DNA of 64,000 bases from positions 1-64,000 of the forward strand of contig CANPVN010000001.1 in the NCBI GenBank assembly GCA_947581755.1, read 5' to 3'. Positions 58,390-64,000 of this stretch are shown piece after piece; the first letter of the stretch is position 1; each line of letters starts with the position of its first letter. The notes beneath the pieces were generated by a model. It did no database searches and was not told the DNA's origin. It worked only from the letters and a program-made list of their open reading frames with translations. The stretch is from an uncultured Clostridia bacterium. GTDB lineage: Bacteria; Bacillota; Clostridia; Christensenellales; Pumilibacteraceae. Both the position numbers and the translations under genes were made by a program.

Positions 58390-59106
58390 ATGAGACGAAT
58401 TGTTCCTACAATCGAACTTTTAAGTTACTTTAAGACGCGTCCGGATATGCTCATATTCGAGGGTAACTGTGTAAATGCCGCCGATATAACACTTTTATCG
58501 GAAAATGACAATTATGTCTTGATAGCAAAGACCGACAAAGGATATAAATGTTGCTTTTCGACAGACAATAATACTTTTACGGAAGAAGTATTGCATCCAT
58601 TATATGGAGAGATCAATTTTTGCGGAGTGGATCCGCTTGTGACGGAATATATAAGTTCGAAATATGAGTTTATATATAAAACGCCTTGTTATCTTTATGC
58701 TTGGAACGGAAAGCCTTTGCCGTTGATAGATACCGATGATATACAGTCTATGTCTCCGTTGTTTGCGCAAAGAGTATCGGATGGTACGTATTATCATGCA
58801 AGCATAGAGGAAATAAACGAGTGTCTGAAGTTGCATCCTTCTGCGGCGATATATTTTAACAAAGAGCCGATATGCTGGTGCCTGTGTCACAGAGATAAAA
58901 GCCTCGGAATGTTGTATACATTATCGGAATATCGTAATAAAGGGTACGCGCTTAAAGTAATGACAAAGTTGTGCAATACAATAATAGAAAAAGGCGATAT
59001 TCCTTTTGCCTATATCTTAACAGACAACATTGCGTCGATGAACCTTGCCGCAAAATATAATCTCGTACCGATAAAAAGAGCGGATTATTTCAGTATCATA
59101 AAATAA
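58390..59106 (+). CDS. GNAT-family N-acetyltransferase
   Basis: A 238-residue protein. The C-terminal about 110 residues show the GNAT fold: LGMLYTLSEYRNKGYALKVMTKL holds the acetyl-CoA loop (RxxGxA-like RNKGYA), followed by PFAYILTDNIASMNLAAKYNLVPI. The N-terminal about 130 residues have no recognised motif and may be a second degenerate GNAT or a substrate domain, as in glycine N-acyltransferase-like proteins. Acceptor unknown. Its RBS is weak. Confidence 0.82.
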   Translation: MRRIVPTIELLSYFKTRPDMLIFEGNCVNAADITLLSENDNYVLIAKTDKGYKCCFSTDNNTFTEEVLHPLYGEINFCGVDPLVTEYISSKYEFIYKTPCYLYAWNGKPLPLIDTDDIQSMSPLFAQRVSDGTYYHASIEEINECLKLHPSAAIYFNKEPICWCLCHRDKSLGMLYTLSEYRNKGYALKVMTKLCNTIIEKGDIPFAYILTDNIASMNLAAKYNLVPIKRADYFSIIK

Positions 59107-59121
59107 TTTTTGGAATTGATT

Positions 59122-60621
59122 ATGAATCGAAAATATGGAATTTTACTACCGATATTTTCATTGCCCGGAAAATACGGAATAGGAACATTGGGCGAACATT
59201 CTTATAAATTTATAGATTTTTTACGCGCTTCGAAGGCGGGAATTTGGCAAATATTGCCAATAGGACCTACGGGATTCGGCAATAGCCCATATCAATCGCT
59301 GTCTGCATTTGCCGGAAGCGAATATCTTATTGATTTATCGGACTTGCAACAACAAGGACTTTTGAAAAAATCCGAGTTAAAGGAATTTGATTTAGAAGAG
59401 GAACGCGGAAGAGTTAATTATGCCGTGTTATTCCGAAACGGTAACGCTTTACTGAAAAGGGCTTTTTCCCGTTTTGATGTTTCGGATAGAAGTTTTGCCA
59501 AGTTTTGCGAAGATGAAGAAATTTTTAATTATGCTCTTTTTTCGGCATTGAAGACGTCTTTTTCTTATAAGCCCTGGTATGAGTGGGATAGGCTATACAG
59601 AGAGAGAAACGTCAAGGCTCTGGAAACTTTTTATAAAGATAATCGTCAACTCGTAGATTTCTTTCTTTTTGCGCAATTCCAATTTTTCAATCAATATAAA
59701 AAATTGAAAAAATATGCAAACGCCAACGGTATTGAAATTTTCGGAGATATGCCGTTATATGTCTCTTTGGACAGCGCAGACGTTTGGAAACATCGCGAGT
59801 TTTTTCAACTTGAGCCCGACGGAACTCCCAAAGCGGTGGCGGGCGTTCCTCCCGACGCATTCAGTTCGGAGGGGCAACTTTGGGGTAATCCGCTTTTTGA
59901 TTGGGAAAAGATGAAAGAAGATAATTATGCTTGGTGGAACGAAAGAATCAAAAAAGCCTTTGAACTTTATGATATAGTCAGAATAGATCATTTCCGAGGC
60001 TTTGACCGATATTATTCGATAAAGTTCGGAAACGAGAACGCAAAGGAAGGGCAATGGATAGACGGACCGAAGTTCGAATTTTTTAAGAATAAATTAAATT
60101 TGCAAATTGTTGCCGAAGATTTGGGCATAATTGACGACGGAGTCAAATCATTATTGGCGAAAACGGGGTTCCCGGGAATGAAGATCCTTTTGTTTGGCTT
60201 TAACGGAGATCCCGCTAACCCTTATTTGCCGAGTAATGTCGGGAATAATTTTGTAATATATACGGGAACGCATGACAATTTGCCGGTTAAAGCATATCTC
60301 AAAAGTCTCACTTTGGAAGAAAGAAATTTTGTTGTTTCATTATTGAAACAGCAATGCGCCACTCTTAAGATTCCCATGTACAGCAAAACCATAGACGGGT
60401 TAACGGACAAATTTGTCGAACTTGCATTTGCGTCGAAAGCCGATTGCGCGATAATTCCCATGTGGGATTTGCGTAGACTCGGAGAAGATGGCAGAATAAA
60501 TTTTCCTTCTACATTATCCGAAAAGAATTGGAGTTACAGGTTTTCGGAGTGTGATTTTGATACAAATTTACAGAAGCGGCTTTATAAACTCGCAAAAAGA
60601 TATAACAGAGCCGAATGTTAA
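59122..60621 (+). CDS. malQ: 4-alpha-glucanotransferase (amylomaltase, GH77)
   Basis: A 499-residue GH77 enzyme moving maltooligosaccharide units between glucans. The catalytic triad is complete: nucleophile D289 (VRIDHFRGFD), acid/base E332 (QIVAEDLG) and D385 (YTGTHDNLP). It starts MNRKYGILLPIFSLPGKYGIGTLG. The ATG at 59122 is preferred to a TTG at 59110. It implies use or storage of glycogen or starch. Its 3' end overlaps the opposite-strand gene by 4 nt. Confidence 0.96.
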   Translation: MNRKYGILLPIFSLPGKYGIGTLGEHSYKFIDFLRASKAGIWQILPIGPTGFGNSPYQSLSAFAGSEYLIDLSDLQQQGLLKKSELKEFDLEEERGRVNYAVLFRNGNALLKRAFSRFDVSDRSFAKFCEDEEIFNYALFSALKTSFSYKPWYEWDRLYRERNVKALETFYKDNRQLVDFFLFAQFQFFNQYKKLKKYANANGIEIFGDMPLYVSLDSADVWKHREFFQLEPDGTPKAVAGVPPDAFSSEGQLWGNPLFDWEKMKEDNYAWWNERIKKAFELYDIVRIDHFRGFDRYYSIKFGNENAKEGQWIDGPKFEFFKNKLNLQIVAEDLGIIDDGVKSLLAKTGFPGMKILLFGFNGDPANPYLPSNVGNNFVIYTGTHDNLPVKAYLKSLTLEERNFVVSLLKQQCATLKIPMYSKTIDGLTDKFVELAFASKADCAIIPMWDLRRLGEDGRINFPSTLSEKNWSYRFSECDFDTNLQKRLYKLAKRYNRAEC

Positions 60622-60914
60622 AACAGATTATTGCGTCTGCGAGTTCCGGCATAAAAATAGCGCGAGAGTTTGCCGAAAATCTCATCGTTGGCGATATCTG
60701 TAATTAAATCCAATCCTCCGGGAGTGGATTTTTTTTCTTTTTGATTCCCCAAAATACTTAAAAGCGGCGCGTAATTCGAGCCGGCAAATTCGGATATTAC
60801 CGAACTTTTATCGGTGTTTCCGCTCATTGCTTTAATAAGAGCCATTGTTTTTGGATCTATATTTCCCGACCCTTTCATGCTCATAAGCAAAGGGAGAATA
60901 GAATTTAAATTCAT
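60618..60914 (-). CDS. Small hypothetical protein
   Basis: A 98-residue protein beginning NLNSILPLLMSMKGSGNIDPKTMALIKAMSG and ending in an Arg-rich tail (YAGTRRRNNLF). There is a good RBS (AGGAG, 60922-60926 on the minus strand). Short helices with Met/Leu-rich faces alternate with polar linkers; no membrane span or known motif. It is divergent from the small gene at 60987 and may be linked to that system. Function unknown. Confidence 0.7.
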   Translation of the reverse strand: MNLNSILPLLMSMKGSGNIDPKTMALIKAMSGNTDKSSVISEFAGSNYAPLLSILGNQKEKKSTPGGLDLITDIANDEIFGKLSRYFYAGTRRRNNLF

Positions 60915-60986
60915 TTTTCAACTCCTATCACTAATAATTATATGATGTCATATTATAGAAGTGAACTTATATCGGAGGTTAATTTT

Positions 60987-61259
60987 ATGAGTTTAAAGAA
61001 TTATAAAAGGTCTTATGATAACGAATATATAGATGATAAAGACTATATAGAACAGGCTTTGAATAAATATAAAGGTTATGACGAAGATATGTTGATTACC
61101 GCGTTGATGCAGAATCTCAGAAAAAGTAAAGCGGATGGCACTTTCAATGAAGAGGAGCTTGATAACTTTGTTTCGATGATAATGCCTAATTTGTCTCATG
61201 AACAACAAGTCAGATTAAATAACGTTATTAAAATTATTAAGTCGGATAATGCCAAATAA
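60987..61259 (+). CDS. Small acidic helical protein coupled to a subtilase
   Basis: A 90-residue, acidic, helical protein: a charged Tyr/Asp-rich N-terminus (YKRSYDNEYIDDKDYIEQAL) then ALMQNLRKSKADGTFNEEELDNFVSMIMPNLSHEQQVRL. The ATG at 60987 has a strong GGAGG and is preferred to one at 60942. It overlaps the subtilase start by 11 nt, implying coupled translation. It could be a substrate, chaperone or inhibitor of the protease; this is unknown. Confidence 0.75.
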   Translation: MSLKNYKRSYDNEYIDDKDYIEQALNKYKGYDEDMLITALMQNLRKSKADGTFNEEELDNFVSMIMPNLSHEQQVRLNNVIKIIKSDNAK

Positions 61260-62322
61260 TCTTTATATAGTTTTTGTAGAGCCCGACGAGTTTGCCGAAT
61301 TTGAGCCCGACCCCTTTGTAAACGAAGTCGTGGCAAGGTTCGACTTTATTTGCGCCTATGGAATAAAAGCCGAAAAAGACAAATTGGAGAAACTCGAAAA
61401 TTTAAAATGTATAAGCGCAATAAGTATACATACAAATGTTATATGCACCGAAAATCAAGCTTTTAATGCCTTCGGCTTGAAATTTAATTCTCAATTTACA
61501 GGTAAGGGCGTTACGGTTGCGGTAATCGACAGCGGAATTTTCAATCATCTCGATTTTGTTATGCCTGTTAACAGGATAAAAGTCTTTAAGGATTTTATTA
61601 ATTCAAAACAGGAACCGTATGATGACAACGGACACGGAACTGCCGTAGCGGGTGTTATAGGCGGCAACGGTATATCAAGCGGCAAAAAAATTCGAGGAAC
61701 CGCGGATGAATGCGATCTTATTGTATTAAAAGCAATAAAGGAAAACGGAGAAGGAAGCGCGTTCGATATTCTTGAGGCAATGCAGTGGATTTATGAAAAT
61801 CATTCCAAGTATAATATTCAGGTTGTTTGCATGTCTTTCGGCGCGCCACCGTTGGCAAATAAAGATCCCTTGGTCATAGGCGCGGAAGCGTTGTGGGATG
61901 AGGGGATTGCTGTGGTTGCAAGCGCCGGAAATAACGGACCTAAAATGAAAACAATCCTTTCTCCCGGGTGTAGCGCAAAGATTATAACCGTTGGGGGAGC
62001 CGAAATAGAAAACGAAATGTTGAGAGTTCCCGATTTCTCTTCTCGGGGACCTGTCGATGACGCATCCAAACCGGATATAGTAGCCCCCGCCACGGATATA
62101 GATTGCTGTAATTATAAAGGAGGATATGTCAAATACAGCGGAACAAGTTTTGCCGCTCCTTTTGTTGCGGGTATTTGCGCTCTCATAAAGTCAAAAAGAC
62201 CGGAATATACTCCAGATAAAATTAAAGAATTACTTCTTGAAAATGCAGTTGAATTTTGCGGAGATAAAAACGTCTGCGGTAGCGGACTTATTAATATTGA
62301 TTTTCTCTCATCCGATTTTTGA
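61249..62322 (+). CDS. Intracellular subtilisin-like serine protease (S8)
   Basis: A 357-residue S8 peptidase with an intact triad: D94 (AVIDSG), H129 (DDNGHGTAVAG) and S300 (SGTSFAAPFVAG), and the oxyanion Asn region SAGNNGP. No signal peptide or membrane span is visible, so the enzyme is probably cytoplasmic or spore-associated. Residues 1-75 (PNNLYIVFVEPDEFAEFEPDPFV...) are acidic and could act as a short propeptide or inhibitory domain. It converges with the gene at 62308, overlapping its 3' end by 15 nt. Confidence 0.93.
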   Translation: MPNNLYIVFVEPDEFAEFEPDPFVNEVVARFDFICAYGIKAEKDKLEKLENLKCISAISIHTNVICTENQAFNAFGLKFNSQFTGKGVTVAVIDSGIFNHLDFVMPVNRIKVFKDFINSKQEPYDDNGHGTAVAGVIGGNGISSGKKIRGTADECDLIVLKAIKENGEGSAFDILEAMQWIYENHSKYNIQVVCMSFGAPPLANKDPLVIGAEALWDEGIAVVASAGNNGPKMKTILSPGCSAKIITVGGAEIENEMLRVPDFSSRGPVDDASKPDIVAPATDIDCCNYKGGYVKYSGTSFAAPFVAGICALIKSKRPEYTPDKIKELLLENAVEFCGDKNVCGSGLINIDFLSSDF

Positions 62323-63438
62323 TAACGCTTTAATCAATTCATCGACTTCTTCCATAGTATTTTCCAATCCGAAGCTTACTCGCACCATTCCTTGTTTTGT
62401 GGTTCCGAAATGTTTATGTACCAAAGGAGCGCAATGCAATCCGCCTCGTACGCATATACCATATTCTTTGCTGAGATAATTTGCCACGTCCTGAGAAGAT
62501 ATATCTGCCGCATTAAAAGAGATTATGCCGTTAAGAATATCTGCAGAAGAATATATTTTAATTTTTTTTAGTGCATTTAGCCTTTCTATAAGATACATAG
62601 AGAGGCTTGTGAGTTTTGTGCGGATTTTAAACATATTTTCTTTGTTCCAGTCGATTGCGGCATTGAGAGCGGCGATTGCCGGCGTTGCAAGAGTACCGGC
62701 TTCCAAGGCTTCGGGCAATTCTCTCGGCTGCAACAGACTATAGCTTTCCGTTCCCGTGCCACCGTATTTCAGAGGTTTTATATACATTTTATCGGATAAA
62801 ACCAGACAGCCTATGCCTTGACAACAGTGTAAGCCCTTGTGCGCGGCTATACTGAGCATATCTATGTTTTGTTCCTTTATATCGAGTTGTTGATAACCGA
62901 TGCTTTGCGCGCCGTCAACGGAAAAAATGAGATTGTGCTTTTTGCAAATTTTTCCTATTTCTGTAATAGGCATAACTGCGCCTGTGACGTTGCTTATATG
63001 ATTCACCGCGACAAGATAAGTGTTGGGTTTTACGGCTCGTTCAATCATATCCGCCGTCACCACGCCAAAGTTGTTGGGTCTCAATACGGTTATATCGATC
63101 AAACCTTGTTTTTTCATTTCGAATAACGGTCTTAAGACGCTGTTATGCTCGTAAGCCGTTGTTATTACATGCCCATGTAGTTTTAACGATCCCAAAATCG
63201 CAATGTTAAGAGCTTCGGTGCAATTTGAAGTGAAAATGACTCTTTCGGAGACAGCGCCCACTAAAGAGGCGACTTTTGAGCGGGTCTTTTCCACGAGCAT
63301 TGCCGCGCGGGTGGACATTGTGTGACCGGCTCTTCCCGGATTTGCGGAAAGATATTTCATAGCGACTACGCTTGCATTAATTACGCATTGAGGTTTATAT
63401 CCTGTTGTGCTACTGTTATCAAAATAAATTATTTTCAC
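62308..63438 (-). CDS. Cysteine desulfurase family (class V aminotransferase)
   Basis: A 376-residue PLP enzyme of the NifS/EF2568-like group. The PLP lysine is K201 (LSIAAHKGLHCCQG), SVDGAQSIG holds the PLP-ring contacts, and the catalytic cysteine is C336 (CVRGGLHCAPLVHK). It starts with GTG (minus strand) with a GGAAGG about 11 nt upstream. It could release sulfur or selenium from (seleno)cysteine; pairing with the neighbouring DUF3343 gene favours the selenium/sulfur relay seen next to selenium-dependent molybdenum hydroxylases. Function inferred. Confidence 0.88.
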   Translation of the reverse strand: MKIIYFDNSSTTGYKPQCVINASVVAMKYLSANPGRAGHTMSTRAAMLVEKTRSKVASLVGAVSERVIFTSNCTEALNIAILGSLKLHGHVITTAYEHNSVLRPLFEMKKQGLIDITVLRPNNFGVVTADMIERAVKPNTYLVAVNHISNVTGAVMPITEIGKICKKHNLIFSVDGAQSIGYQQLDIKEQNIDMLSIAAHKGLHCCQGIGCLVLSDKMYIKPLKYGGTGTESYSLLQPRELPEALEAGTLATPAIAALNAAIDWNKENMFKIRTKLTSLSMYLIERLNALKKIKIYSSADILNGIISFNAADISSQDVANYLSKEYGICVRGGLHCAPLVHKHFGTTKQGMVRVSFGLENTMEEVDELIKALSKIG

Positions 63439-63540
63439 TTATAAATACCCTTCCTAATATAATGTATTAAAAGATGATATATTTTATTTTACGGCACAAG
63501 TTTGGATTTTAGCACTATTAATCAAAGGAAGTGACATAAG

Positions 63541-63798
63541 ATGTATGGTTTTTTTGCTTTTCGTTCTCGCGCCAATGCTATAAATTTTTATGAAACATTA
63601 TTGTCTCGCGGCATCAATGCCGAATTGATAAATACGCCATCGGCAGCGCAACTCGGATGCGGTTTGTCGGTACAGGTGCGTTATGAAGATATCGAAACCT
63701 CCTCGGAAATTTTATCTCAAGGGTATTACAGTACTTTCAAAGGACTGTTTTCTTTATATCAAGATGGGTGCAGAACTGTTGTAGGAAGAATCAAATAA
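63541..63798 (+). CDS. DUF3343 protein, putative selenium/sulfur carrier
   Basis: An 85-residue protein matching the DUF3343 pattern: a ferredoxin-like start FFAFRSRANAINFYETLLSRGI, the conserved NTPSAAQLGCGLSVQV with its cysteine, and a short C-terminal helix. Proteins of this family accompany cysteine-desulfurase-like genes and are thought to carry activated S or Se on the conserved Cys. It is divergent from the desulfurase with 102 nt between them. RBS aaggaag precedes the ATG. Confidence 0.85.
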   Translation: MYGFFAFRSRANAINFYETLLSRGINAELINTPSAAQLGCGLSVQVRYEDIETSSEILSQGYYSTFKGLFSLYQDGCRTVVGRIK

Positions 63799-63811
63799 AA
63801 TAAAATTTCAA

Positions 63812-63840
63812 TTTACATTTTTTTTCCGATGTGATATAAT
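63812..63840 (+). promoter_or_regulatory. Promoter of nth
   Basis: TTTACA (63812-63817), 17-nt spacer, extended -10 TGATATAAT (TATAAT at 63835-63840). Confidence 0.85.
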
Positions 63841-63872
63841 CATTATACAAAGCTTGACAGTGGAGAAAAGCT

Positions 63873-64000
63873 ATGGATAGGGCGCAATCGGAAGAAATTT
63901 TGGATGAACTAAAGAAAACATATCCCACGGCAAATTGTGAACTTGAATACGGTTCGGAGTTTGAATTATTGGTTTCAGTAATTTTAAGCGCGCAGTGTAC
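63873..64000 (+). CDS. nth: Endonuclease III, N-terminal part (cut by window end)
   Basis: From the ATG at 63873 the frame is open to the window end (42 codons): AQSEEILDELKKTYPTANCELEYGSEFELLVSVILSAQCT. The ending LLVSVILSAQCT is the first conserved helix of Nth, a base-excision glycosylase/AP lyase. RBS tggagaa precedes. The helix-hairpin-helix and Fe-S cysteines lie beyond the window. Confidence 0.9.
   Translation, partial: MDRAQSEEILDELKKTYPTANCELEYGSEFELLVSVILSAQC

Overview
The window is a piece of a low-GC chromosome from a spore-forming member of the Bacillota (Firmicutes), most likely a Clostridia-type anaerobe. The evidence is: a spoIIGA-sigE pair, the pta-ackA acetate pathway, a T-box upstream of thrS, a non-AUG infC, a sodium-type V-ATPase operon, strong sigma-A promoters (often with extended -10 TGN and 17-nt spacers) and a gene order that follows Bacillus/Clostridium housekeeping clusters. 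The species cannot be named from the sequence alone. Almost all of the window is protein-coding; I see no rRNA, tRNA, CRISPR array, insertion sequence or prophage.

Layout: 1-168 is the Pro-Gln repeat tail of an unknown protein. 245-3148 holds a ferredoxin-like aldo/keto reductase and the sporulation pair spoIIGA-sigE. 3234-7387 has tmcAL (minus strand), pta, ackA and a comF-like gene. 7442-10952 is the translation block thrS (T-box), infC, rpmI, rplT (L20-type leader). 11004-16671 has an rRNA/tRNA methyltransferase, uvrB (apparently leaderless) and uvrA. 16687-22631 is yebC, radC, ruvC, ruvA, ruvB, queA, tgt, a recombination and queuosine cluster. 22758-32490 is rpsB, tsf, pyrH, frr, uppS, cdsA, dxr, rseP, ispG and a polC-derived gene. 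32498-41187 is rimP, nusA, ylxR, ylxQ, infB, rbfA, nrnA, truB, ribF, nfo. 41184-46806 has pepP, efp, an M3 peptidase, an AEC transporter and small unknown membrane or helical proteins. 46807-49706 holds an unknown membrane protein (minus), sua5, an arginine-phosphatase-like gene and rpiB. 49703-58336 is the complete V-type ATPase operon in the order F-I-K-E-C-G-A-B-D. 58390-64000 has an acetyltransferase, malQ, two small unknown genes, an intracellular subtilase, a cysteine-desulfurase-like gene opposite a DUF3343 gene, and the start of nth.

The most unusual object is at 30940-32490. At the position normally held by polC (between the rseP/ispG genes and rimP) lies a 516-residue protein that keeps the PolC N-terminal region, OB fold and a complete DEDDh proofreading exonuclease, but has no PHP domain and no polymerase domain. 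It is an intact open frame, not an obvious pseudogene, and may be a stand-alone proofreading factor derived from PolC. Other points worth a second look are the leaderless uvrB, a possibly switching rpsB leader, the small-protein/subtilase pair and the DUF3343/desulfurase pair.
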